Both the position numbers and the translations under genes were made by a program. A stretch of 64,000 bases of DNA from [Phialemoniopsis] sp. UDSM-2020 (lineage: Eukaryota; Ascomycota; Sordariomycetes; Thyridiales; Thyridiaceae): positions 3,038,001 through 3,102,000 of the forward strand of contig JAEILZ010000006.1 of assembly GCA_018873225.1 (NCBI GenBank). The letters run 5' to 3'. The notes under the pieces were generated by a model that saw only the letters and a program-made list of their open reading frames with translations, ran no database searches and was not told where the DNA came from. Below are positions 12,198 to 22,960 of the stretch, piece after piece. Each line of letters opens with the position of its first letter. The first letter of the stretch is position 1.

Positions 12198-13945
12198 GCG
12201 ACGACTGTGTCGGTAGAGAGATAAGAAAGCTGCTGGTGCCGCACTTCAGTCGGTACAGCCTGCAAAACTGCATATGGAAAGGGAGTAAATGGAGTTGCAA
12301 TGGGGAGCGAATCTCTCACGGCGCAGACTTGTTTGGATTGGGCAGGGCTGGATCTGTTGTTCCCTCCCGTTCTTTTCTTTCCCTTCTTGACTGATGAGCA
12401 GGCGGAGCGAGATGTGACTATTGCGTGATGGTCTTGGACATCGCGGCTTGTACTTTCTGCTCCAAGTGAGCATGCAGACTCGCTCCGCCACGTCACAGCT
12501 CCTATGTATACTTTCGCAATCAAAGCATAGCCGGGATGGGGTATTCGAAGTTATTGGTTGTTCGCACGGCGAGACAATGCTCTCAGAGGCAGGCCGAATC
12601 AAGCTCGGAGAGAGGACAGAGTTGGGTGGAGGAGCGTAGGGAGACACGACAATGACCGTGAGAGCACTCTGGTCAGAGGACGGTGGACGAGGGTTACAGC
12701 TGCATATAGGGGAATGAATACAATAAGAGATAATCTTTATCTTTGGAACAACGATGACCACGACTGTGTTGTCCGATTCGATGAGCCGGTCAATATCTAG
12801 GTACTTGCTCAGACTTGGTACCCAAGATTGTATCTAGTCTACCCTGGAAAGGAAGTCCAGCCAGAAATGTCATGTTCATCGTCATCTTTAATTGAGCATC
12901 TAGGGAACAAAGACTTTGTGTTGATAATTACCTACAAGTCGTCAACACAAAAAGCTCCTTCGACGGTGACGAGTAAGCTCGATGGTATTAGCGTGGAGAC
13001 TACCGCACTGACCTCTCCCGATAGCTGGTGTGGAAAAGGAGAAGCAAAGCAAAGCAAATAAGAAATGACCCCAGCAAATTAATCGTCACCAAGAAAGGTA
13101 AAACTGCGCTAAACCCAAGGCGGGAGGATATCCTTGCCAGGTAAAGCTGCCCAAGACTTCGCCTCTGCCGGCAGCGTGTTTTCCCCCAAGATTGAGCCCC
13201 TTTGACACTAATGCGCCCTGAAGCTCTAGCGTGCTTGCACCTGTTGGAAGTCCACTCGACACGCTGTGCTTGGTGTGTTTGGTGTGGTGACTGTACCAAA
13301 TTGACTGACCAAAAACCCACCTCACCACCCACGACACCAGACAAGACCGGGCAAGCCAAAGCCGGGCAAATCCACCTTTCCCCAAAATAACGACCACACA
13401 CCTCCAGCTCAGCTGCTTCTCACTTTGCGCATCAAGCAATCTTTGCACCTGCCATCACCATCTCTTCATTTCCCTCCATCACGTCCTTCAGGGCTACCAT
13501 TTTATTCACCTCGATTGGAATCATTGATCCCGCCCTGTCCTTTTGATACCCCCTCCGTCATCCCAGGCCAATCCGACTGCGCAATCCGCAATCCGCCCAC
13601 GCAAATCCGCACATCTCGTGGCCAATCGTCCCAAAAAAATAACGGAAGGAGTCGATCGCGAAACCATCTCCCCCCTCCTTCTCCCTTCCGAACCTCGAGA
13701 CCTCGTCTTCTCGCTGCCCGAGCTCGTCTCTCTCTCGCGACCTGACCTCCTCCCTCTCTTTCGCCTCACTTTCTCCTCGCCATAGTTTTGACATGGCATC
13801 TGTGAGCTCCCTTTAACTTTACTACTACTCCAACAACAATCCAGCTCTACTCGTCCTCCATCTGCCCCTCGTCCCTTTCCCCCTTGCCAACCCATCTACA
13901 AAGCTTCAACTTCATCACCAGCTCTAGCCTGTCGCCACCATCACC
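12198..13945. other. Intergenic, 3' of zds1 and leader of the DUF2433 gene
   Basis: Tandem, same-strand spacing of about 1.7 kb. No coding pattern recognised. From about 13420 the sequence is a C/T-rich leader with A-rich islands leading into the ATG at 13946, whose CACCATGGC context is strong. No RNA gene or repeat array seen. Confidence 0.6.
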
Positions 13946-16261
13946 ATGGCGACTGCTTCAGCTTACCACCGGGGTCTTATGCCTGCCCGTCTCCCGCAGA
14001 CTCAGTACCGCCCCCATGCAGGCCACAGACTGACCACTTATGAATACCAGCAACCTCGCCAGCCTTACAACAACAACCAGGGCTACATGCCTAACGGAGC
14101 ACCTGGTGCCCACCCCAACCTGCCGCTCCAGGCGACTCCCCTCCTGCCGAACCAAGGCCGTGTCATCCAGACCGGCCCCATCCGCATCCTCTGCATTGCC
14201 GATGTCCGCGGTATGTCAACCTATCCCTCCCGGCAGCCCCCATCGACCGGGCACCTCGCTTCTCCCATACGTTCTGGATACTGATTTTGTCGTGAAAGGA
14301 AACCTGAGGTCTTTGAACGAGCTCGCAAAGCAGGCACGTGCAGACCATGTCATTCACACGGGTGACTTTGGTTTCTACGACGAGACCTCCCTCGAGCGCA
14401 TTGCTGAGAAGTACATTCTTACCTCTATATTAACTTATCTTCTCCACGTGCGCCGCATCACTAACCCATTCCTCACCACAGAACCCTGAAGCATGTCGCC
14501 CAATACTCGCCTCTGATCCCTGAGCCTGTCAAGAAGTCCATCCAACAAGGTCCCGGCCCTGTCAAGTCACGCTTCGCGCCTCAGGACCTTCCCCTATCAG
14601 AACTCCCCCTTCTCTTGTCCGGCGAAGTCAAGCTCGAGGTACCTGTCTACACTGTGTGGGGTGCCTGCGAGGATGTCCGGGTTTTGGAGAAGTTCCGTTC
14701 TCGCGAGTACAAGGTACACAACCTGCACATCATCGATGAGGCCCAGTCGATGCTGCTCGAGGTTGGTGGTGTGAAGCTTCGACTTCTTGGTCTTGGCGGT
14801 GCTGTCGTCATGCACAAGCTTTTCGACAACGGCGAGGGCAGGACCACGATTGCTGGTGGGCAGGGAACTATGTGGACTACCCTACTACAGATGGGCGAAC
14901 TTGTCGACACGGCGAACCGCGTTTATGACCCGTCCGAGACCCGAGTCTTTGTCACCCACGCCTCCCCCGCCCGCGAGGGTATCCTCAACCAGCTGTCGGT
15001 CACGCTGAAGGCCGACTTTTCCATCTCTGCTGGTCTCCATTTCCGGTACGGCAGCTCGTACAACGAGTTCTCCGTCAACCCCACACTCGACCATTATCGT
15101 GGCAAGCTCGCTGCTAGCAAGGCATCCTTCAACGATGTTTGGGAGACGGTCAAGGGCGAGGTCGAGCCTGCCATCGAGCAGAACCAGGCCCAGCAGAATC
15201 TCCTCAAGAATGCTCTCGGCATAGTTGAGAAGATGCCTGCTACTGCCGCGGGTGGCAACCCCTTCGGCGGTCCCAGCCCCGCCGGCGCCCCTGTTGGCCA
15301 GGTCGATGAGAGTGCCTTCAAGAACATGTGGAATTTCAACCTGGCGGACGCTGCCTTTGGCTGGCTCGTCCTCGAGGTTCAGGATGGTCGCATCGGAACT
15401 GAGATGCGCGCCCAGGGCTTCAACTTCTCCCACCGAGGTCAGAAGCAACAGCCTAATCTGCCTCAGACTGTGCCGGTCCCTACCGGCACCCCTCAACCTA
15501 TGGCACCAGCTGCTGCACCGTCCACCCAGACTGCCCCTGCCGCTGCGCCGCTGCCCAGCCGCCAAGGTTCCAGCCAGCAGGTGCCTAAGCCCGCGCCGGG
15601 TTCTGGCCCTGCCAAGCCTGCGACGCCCCAGCCTGCATCTACTCCCGCGCCCAAGGACGCCGAGAAGGCTGCTCCTGCCAGCGCAAACGGTGCGGCGAAC
15701 GGCCCCGAGACTTCGTCCTCTCCTGCACCCAAGCCGACAGATGTTATGGGCCTCTTCGTCATGAATGCACAGAGCGACGACTTGACCCGCGAGATGTTTG
15801 CAGAGGATGACCGTGCCAGGATCACCAGGATCGAGAAGTACGGACAGACCAACAAGGTTGTCCACTTTGATAGCAAGGACGATCGTGATGGCGCCCTCGC
15901 TCGCCTGCCCGAGGAATTCAAGACCCGCACTCAAGAGGACCGTAGCAAGCCCCTCGTGAGGATCTATCAACCTCGCGAGTCTAGCAAGACGTACGGTCGT
16001 GGCGGTGGTGGCGCCGGCACCTGGGGCAGCAGCACTCGCGGTGGCGCGCCCGGTGGACAGAGCGGATACCGCAGTGCTGGTGGAGGCACTGCTAGCGACA
16101 GCGAGGGTGCCGGCCGACGTGGTGGACGCGGTGGACGGGGCGGACGAGGCGAAGGACGCGGCCCCCGTGGCCCCCGTGGCGGTCCAAGGGGCGGTCTGAA
16201 TAAGGGCGAGGGTGGCAATGGTTCTCCGGCTCCGGCAGCTGCCACCCCGACCGAGTCTTGA
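13946..16261 (+). CDS. DUF2433 metallophosphoesterase-like protein with RGG tail
   Basis: Exons 13946-14210, 14299-14410 and 14482-16261, 718 residues. The N-terminal half has a calcineurin-like phosphoesterase layout with altered motifs: CIADVRGNL where active enzymes carry D-x-H-G-N, then HTGDFGFYD, then VWGACED where GNHE is usual, then FVTHASPAREG. This matches the fungal DUF2433 family. The middle is Pro/Ala-rich linker. Residues about 605-690 (DVMGLFVMNAQSDDLTREMF onward) look like a small folded domain, possibly RNA-binding. The C-terminus is an RGG/RG-rich tail, typical of RNA-binding proteins. Function is unknown; an RNA-associated role is inferred from the tail. Confidence 0.85.
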
Positions 16262-17345
16262 GAGATCCTCTAGCCCCTTCCTACCCTAAGGCTTGGTCAG
16301 ACCCCAGCTTTGGGGATCTTGACGCGCCCGTAATTCCACCACCCGTGTCTCAGTATTGTCAACATACAACGTCGGTTCATAACCTCATTTGCTACAGATT
16401 TGGTCATGCGCGCTTTCTACATACGCGCCATGGCCATATGTGCTCTGACTAGTTTCTCTTGTTTTTTATCAACCTTTTTTCTAAAGTTTCTTCTCACGCA
16501 CAACATACTTCTTCTAGGCTCTGGAAAAGTAAAACAGATGTGTAAAAAGGGAGGGAGATAGGAAGTTGGTGGCTTGGTTGGTTTTCTATGCTTTTTTGCC
16601 AAGGGGGGAGGATGGAAGGACTGAGAGAGTATTTCTATTTTACTTTTTTCCAAAGGCAGGAAAAGAAGAAGGAGAATAGAAGTGAGTAAGAAATGTCATG
16701 AAAGAGAAGAAGACTATTCAAAATAATACCTTGTTTTTCTACGTGTGTTTTTGTTTTTAGTCGCGACTGATGATAAGAGAAGGGAAAATAATGGAAATTG
16801 GACCGGTGGTAACTTGATGATGGCTACGGTAAATGTGTGCTCGTGAGCCGGCTTTGGAGTGTGTTGATGTTGTTGGCTGGTTGAAGTAAATGTGGTTGTG
16901 GTTCCCTAGTGCGGGTGCAGCCGAGCAGTGGCAGCGAGTTGAGCACAGCTCTGGGACCGTTCATAGATGGCGCGTAGTAGAATCCAGACAAGTTGAGCAT
17001 GAGGGTCATCATAAAAGGTGAGAATGCAATGTCCTGTTAGTGTGGTAGTAAGAGAGCAGGTCAAGCCGCGTATTCTCACGAGATAATTGATGTCCTTTTA
17101 CAATGCTTCGAATTCACATATTTTGGTAATTGGTCTTATAGTACAGAGCAGAGGTGAATCTTGTCGTCTCCTCCACGAAAGTCTATCCTTGTCTCGCTGC
17201 CAATGCCGTATCGTATCGTATCCCCAACAGCAACGCGATTCAAAACTGGTTTTACAAAAGGAGGTGTTACAAAACCACCATCCATCCTTCGTCTGGCCTT
17301 TTGCAGCCAGTCTCATCCTGGCTCCTGTTTTGGCCCTCTGTTTCT
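16262..17345. other. Convergent 3' intergenic region
   Basis: Lies between the stop codons of the DUF2433 gene (+) and coq5 (-). T-rich and A-rich runs between about 16440 and 16770 fit the 3' ends of both transcripts. No coding pattern seen. Confidence 0.6.
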
Positions 17346-18405
17346 CTACTTCTCCTCAATAGGCTTGACACCCTTGTGTATAGCCGCGACACCGCCCGTC
17401 AGGTTCTCGTAACCCGTGCCGCCGACAACGAAGCCGGCCTCGACGATCATGTCGCGGAACCGCTCCTGGCTCGGGAACTTCTCGATGCTCTCGACGAGGT
17501 ACTGGTAGCTGTCGCGGTCTCCCGCGACGAGCTGGCCGATCAAGGGGATGGCGCTGAAGGACCAGCGCTTGTAGATGCTGTTGAACACCGGGTATGCGTC
17601 GGCCTTGCTGAACTCGAGGCAGGCGAAGACGCCGCCGGGCTTCAGTACGCGGTGCGCCTCGCGCAGGGCGGCCGGGATGTCGGTGAAGTTGCGGATGCCG
17701 AAGGCTACCGTGTACAGGTCTACGCTGGCGTCGGGGACGCCCGCGGCAGCTAGGTCGGCGGCGTCGGCCTCGAGGAAGGAGAGGGCGGCTTGTTGCGAGG
17801 CCGGCAGGCGCTCGGCGGCGCGCTGGCGGCCGACGGCGAGCATGGACGGGTTGATGTCGGAGATGGTGACGCGGACGTTGGGGTTGGCGTGCAGGACGTG
17901 CGCGTGGTGGAGGTGCCGGAAGGCGATGTCGCCCGTGCCGCCGGCGATGTCGAGGATGTGTTGTGGCGAGGGGGGGTGCGAGGAGGATAGGCCGGGGGTT
18001 AGGGAGGTTACGAAGTGGTCTCTGTTTGGGTGCCTGAGGTCAGCGGGGGCTATACAGTGTAGGAGTAGGAGGGAAAGGAGGTAGGGTGCTTGCTTACTTC
18101 CAGATGCGGTGCCAGCCGAACGACATGAGGTCGTTCATCTTGTCGTACGACTCGGCGACGCTGCTGAAGACCTCGGCGACGCGCTGCGTCTTCTCGGACT
18201 CGGTGACGGTCGCGAAGCCAAAGTGCGTCGTCTTCTCGGCGCCTGGTGCTCCTGCGCCATTCGTGCTGGTGCTATTGCTGCCGGCCGCGGCCTGGACGGC
18301 GCGGGCGGCGGTCGTGGAGAGAGGTCGGGATAGGCGAGCCGGGCAAGTTGCAGCGGCCGAGAGGCTGCGCAGCGCCGAGGACCTTAGAAGCGGTCGGGCT
18401 GCCAT
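17346..18405 (-). CDS. coq5: Ubiquinone biosynthesis C-methyltransferase COQ5
   Basis: Exons 18405-18098 and 18021-17346 (76-nt intron), 327 residues. COQ5 is the SAM-dependent C-methyltransferase of the coenzyme Q pathway in the mitochondrial matrix. The first 40 residues are Arg/Ser/Ala-rich without acidic residues, as in a targeting presequence. Family motifs are clear: [20 protein letters not shown], the SAM-binding loop [40 protein letters not shown] and a C-terminal GGVAAIHKG. The intron splits WK from DHF exactly where the family is continuous, which supports the model. Length is normal for fungal COQ5. Confidence 0.95.
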
Positions 18406-18788
18406 TGTGCTGAGGTACCAGCTGCTCGGGCAGCAGCAATTGGTGGCTTTGTGGAGAGTGTAGCGAGGAAGGGCGGCCTGGAGGAGAGGAGAGGTCGTCG
18501 GGGGTCGTGGTCAGTCGATCGGAAGGCTGAGAGGGCGAAAATGGAAATTTGAGGTGTGGCGCCGTGGCGCGCTGTGGCTGTCGGTTCAGCCTTGCGTGGG
18601 GGCCTGTCTACCTAGGTAGGATGGTGGATCCCTTGCTTTGATGGGTGTGGGGGTGAAGATGGATGCTTGAACCTCTTTCTTGTTCAAGGTCGATCACAGC
18701 TCGACCTAGTCTTTCTTTTTCGAATTGGACAGAATGAGTATTGAGCATGTAACACCCCTGCAGGAGAAGCGATAGACTGTCCCTGCGT
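18406..18788. other. Promoter region upstream of coq5
   Basis: About 380 bp between the coq5 start codon and the end of the microprotein gene. It should hold the coq5 promoter and the microprotein 3' end. No specific element is recognised. Confidence 0.5.
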
Positions 18789-18959
18789 TTAAGCCGTCGG
18801 GGCCGCGCTGGGAGGCGCCTCGGGATCGCCTTCTTCCTTCTTTTTGCCCTTGATCACACCGGAGAGCCAGCCGATCTTGTTGACACCCCAGATGAACGCC
18901 GCGAAGATGATGACGAAGAGGACGAGGAAGATGATCGCAATCTTTCCGGCGGGATTCAT
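18789..18959 (-). CDS. 56-residue single-pass membrane microprotein
   Basis: A complete small frame from ATG at 18959 to TAA at 18789. After MNPAGK comes a hydrophobic helix (IAIIFLVLFVIIFAAFIW), then GVNKIGWLSGVIKG, a lysine patch KGKKKEE, and a Pro/Ala-rich acidic tail. This order (short N-terminus, one membrane span, basic stop-transfer patch) is what a genuine small tail- or signal-anchored protein looks like. Codon third positions are strongly G/C like the neighbouring genes. I do not recognise the family and give no function. It sits on the same strand as coq5 and the BCKDH gene. Confidence 0.7.
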   Translation of the reverse strand: MNPAGKIAIIFLVLFVIIFAAFIWGVNKIGWLSGVIKGKKKEEGDPEAPPSAAPTA

Positions 18960-19286
18960 TGCGGCAAGAGAGGTAATTGTTGTCGCAGATTAGAGCGTTT
19001 CTGCTCGGTCCGGGTTAGTGCTCGATGATTTGTTAAGTTTGATCAAGTCAGGTAGATGGACGTCAAGCGCGAGTTGGCTTGTGTTTTGTGACTTGATGAT
19101 ATTCGAAGTGATGTTGGGAATAGATCAAAAGGTAGCAAGCTTCGTTGAAGGCAGGCGACCAGTAACGGTGTCCGGGACTGAACAGTCGTCGGGGTTCACT
19201 TTTCACCTTGATCTCACTTACACTTCAGATCAACATCCGGCTTCTGCTGTAATACAGTCTATACTTTTGGTCGTATTCTGATCTAA
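18960..19286. other. Intergenic between microprotein and BCKDH E1 alpha
   Basis: About 330 bp with no coding pattern. It should contain the 5' leader of the microprotein gene and the 3' end of the BCKDH gene. Confidence 0.5.
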
Positions 19287-20729
19287 TTACACTTTCAACG
19301 AATCTCGCCCGCCTTCGTAGTCTTCTACGTCGTACTCGTCAGGGTATTCCTCCAGGTGTTGCCTCAGCTCCTTCATCTGTCTCTGTTGGTCCGGCGTGAG
19401 ATCCTCATACACATCCTCAAACATGGAGATGATGGGCGGCTTCTTGACCTTCTCAGCCTCGGAGAACGCCTTGAGCACGTTTCTCCTGATGCTGTCACGC
19501 GCCTCCTTCTCCTTGGCCTCGTCCCAGCACCCCTTGGCCTCCATCCACTTCCGCAGGCGCGAGATGGGATTGTCCCGGCGCTTCCAATCCTCGACCTCAA
19601 CGCGCGCCCGGTACGCGAAAGAGTCGTCCGACGTGCTGTGGTGGCCGACGCGGTAGGTCATGCACTCCATGAGGACGGGCTTGCCGCCGCCCTCGAGGGC
19701 CATCTCGCGCGCGCGCTTGGTCGCCTCGCGCACGGCCCACAGGTCGTTGCCGTCGACGCGGATGGTGTCGATGCCGTAACCCAGACCGCGGCTCGCGATG
19801 CCGTCGCCGCGGTACTGCTCGAGCGACGGTGTCGAGATGGAGTAGCCGTTGTTGCGGCAGACGAAGATCACCGGGCAGGAGCGCGTGGCGGCGATGTTGA
19901 GCGCGGCGTGGAAGTCGCCCTCGCTGGCGGCGCCCTCGCCGAAGTAGACGACGGCGACGCGGGGCGGGGCCGAGGGATCCTGCATGCGCTGGATCTTGAG
20001 GGCGTAGGCGGCTCCCGCGGCGTGGGGGATCTGCGTGCCTAATGGTGAGGAGATGGTGTGCTATTTTGGTAGGGAAGATAGTCAGTATCTCGGCTTGAAC
20101 GGTTACGGACTCGGTGGGAGACGCTGGCTTACAATGTATAGTTTCTTGCTGCCGTAGTGAACGGGCATTTGCCTGCCCTTGGCGGGGTCGTGCTTGTTGG
20201 CGAATAGCTGGTTCATAAAGTCGCTGAGCTCGAAGCCGCGCTGCTGAAAGACGCCCTGCTCACGGTACTGGGAGAAGACGACGTCGTCGGGACGCAGCGC
20301 TGAGGCGGAGCCGACGCAGACGGCCTCCTCGCCGGCCGAGACCATGTAGAAGCTGATGCGCCCTTGCCTCTGAGCGTCAAACATGATGATGTCCATGATG
20401 GAAACAGTCAACATGTCCCTGTACAACTTGACGACCTCTTCATCGCTCAAGTCCGGCTTGAACTTGGTGTCGACGACAACCCCTTGCTGGTCGACGACGC
20501 GGTACGTCGGCATGGCGGGATACTCGGACGGGTGCTCGAACTTGAGGTCGGTGGTGAAGGCGCTCTTGAGGGCGCCGGGGAAGGAGACAAAGTTGGAGTC
20601 GGGTTTCTGGGACAGACCGCCGGCGGATCGCGTCTGCTGCTGCGCAAGAGGTCTCGCCGTCCGCGCCGAGCAGCGGGCGGCGCACGCCAGAGTGCGGGCG
20701 GCGGCGGACGTGGAGACGCGAGCCCGCAT
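19287..20729 (-). CDS. bckdhA: Branched-chain 2-oxoacid dehydrogenase E1 subunit alpha
   Basis: Exons 20729-20133 and 20060-19287 (72-nt intron), 456 residues. E1 alpha of the mitochondrial complex that oxidatively decarboxylates the ketoacids of Leu, Ile and Val. An Arg/Ala-rich presequence covers about the first 35 residues. The thiamine-diphosphate motif is present, GEGAASEGDFHAALN running to CRNNGYSIST. The regulatory phosphorylation loop RVGHHSTSDDSFAYR is intact, so kinase control is possible. QYREQGVF and the K+-site region are also recognisable. The intron joins KLYI to HTISSPLGTQ, which is continuous in the family. The E1 beta gene is not in the window. Confidence 0.95.
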
Positions 20730-22960
20730 ATTGTTTCGGAGGGTAGAAGGTCGTCAATTGGGTTTACACGACCATGCGACGGTTGAGAATTCCAAACTCT
20801 TGATTCCCTTCACAATGGCGCCTACCGGATCTACAATGGGTAATAATTTCTTGAACTTTTGGAGAAGAACGAAAGGGAGGGGGTAGATCTGGGGTAAGTA
20901 TGTAAGGGCAAGCCGCTCGTTCCCCGGAAACACCGACGTCACCCTCAGCCGACGACAAGCGCTCGGCACAAGCGAATGCCGCTTATCAGCACCGCTGATA
21001 AGGGAATCCCGAGCGAGTTCAATGTTCTTTAAGGTGTTCTAGAGTCCAGTCTGTCGCATGGATTTGTGCTGTACTGTAATTTGATATTCTGAAAACCATC
21101 ACAAGTCTCGTCTGTATCCTTGAAACATTCTGTCAACCGTCTCGACCATGTCATGATCGGCCATTAGCGCTGGTTGAATCCTCATGAATTGACTTTTAAT
21201 TTCGGTGTCCCGAAACAAAGCCCGCCATGGATCTCGATAGTCTCAACGGTATGATCAGACAGCACCGTAAAGTAGAAGGTTTTAAACTGTTAGAGCCTGG
21301 TCAGGCCTGCAAAAGAGTTGTTCTTAGCATTAAGAGAGAATGATGCGTTTCGTCTCTCGGCACGTGAACCCTAGGGACCGAGCACAAGACAGTATGGACA
21401 GGCCTCAACAGCAAGGCTAACAGGGGAAGATGTAGCGCCTATAACTAATCTTGTTGGTATCAAAGGTAGGCGAGTCGTAGCAGATCACATATCTTCACTT
21501 CAACCTTCGACAGGCATCGTGAGTATTGGGCGGCTAAGCAGAGCCTCGCTCCAGCCAATGCTCCAGCCAATGTCGCGATCGCACGTCAGAGCAAGCGCCA
21601 AGAGGGCGGACAGTGTTGCGCTAGCGGCATCAAGACTGTGCTAAAGGGGTCCACGGATGCCTGTGGTGGGGGTGGATTAGTGGACTCAAAGTACCACCCC
21701 ACCACTGCAGCACTGCTAATCCGCCCGGACAACACACCCCAGAGGTACCTTGACACCGGGCGGGACGGTGTGTGTAATGGATGGATTGGATGGGTGGAAG
21801 TGGGTGGATGGATCGAACACACCAGACTGGTTTGATGCTTTGATCAGCCCCATGGGTCAATCGTCTCCGAAAGGCTCGCTCAGTCATTCAATCTGTGGCT
21901 CGGAATCTTCCACAAACTCTCACATTTTACCTTTTGCGACCCCATTTCGTACATCCGTGTCACCACATCGCCCCCTTTGCTCCTGCGATCATCCTCCTGA
22001 CCAACGAACGATACTCGGCAGCCCGTGCTGCTGTCTGCCTGTCCATCTCCAAACCGACCTGTCCTGCCGCCCGCCGAAACAAGAACCCGACTGTCTCCTC
22101 TGCCCGACAACGACCGCAATAACCTCCCTCTCCCCGTCCGAAGCCTCGCCGCTCCATCTTGGCCATCCGCCCGGTCCCTGCCTCATGGCGTAATCCATGG
22201 CAGAACGAATCTGTGCAAAGCCGCGCTCCAGATCGGTTGTCGATAACGATCCGCCAGTGCGACTGCCTTCCACGCCTTCCTCAGCGTTGACTGCACCCGC
22301 CGTTTCGGGCTCGTCCCATCTCCAACCCGCGCCTGCCATCTCGACGGCTTCCTCGACAAGGTACAACTTCTCTCCTCCCATCCGTTTCTAGTCATTATTG
22401 TCCATCTTCATCGTCGCCGTCATTCTCCTCCTCCGTCCTCTGCCCTCCTGTTGTTCCTCATTCGTCCAGTCAGTCCGTGACCCCTCCGTCATTCAATCGT
22501 TCCTCGCCAAACTTCACTGGAACCCTCCGTTTTCAATGCCAAGTCGAATCTCTAGCCGCCGCATGTCCCCTCACTCGCGTGTCAGGCATTCACTCCGTCC
22601 ACAGAGTCAGCAACGACTCACGGCGATTTGAGGAAAACATCAAATTGTCTTTCTGTGCCTAGTCACCCACCGCCTTCCTCGCAGTGAGGTCGGACCACCT
22701 GAACTTCCCCAACAGGCTGCCAGCAACATCAGGAATTACCTGCCAGCGCACTGCACCCCATTTAATTCACCACCGCCAACCATTACATCGAAGTCTTCAC
22801 CCACAAACCCCCACACTTCATTCTCATTTCTTCCTTGATACACAAACTTCACCGACGGTCACGACCTGCTAAATAGTCTGGCCGTCGGTACTTCTAGCCT
22901 TCTGACTTGCACCTCACACCCAAGCATTCTCAACTTTTACTCAAAGTTGAACTTGTACTC
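20730..22960. other. Divergent promoter region, BCKDH / ufd4
   Basis: About 2.2 kb between two divergent genes. No convincing coding frame. A 12-bp direct repeat with two CCAAT boxes lies at 21548-21571. From about 21930 to 22960 the plus strand is C/T-rich leader of the HECT ligase gene. Confidence 0.6.
21548..21571. promoter_or_regulatory. Tandem CCAAT boxes
   Basis: The 12-mer GCTCCAGCCAAT occurs twice back to back. Each copy carries a CCAAT core, the site of the HAP/CBC complex, which in fungi controls mitochondrial and metabolic genes. The repeat is about 820 bp upstream of the BCKDH start and 1.4 kb upstream of the ufd4 start. Confidence 0.45.
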
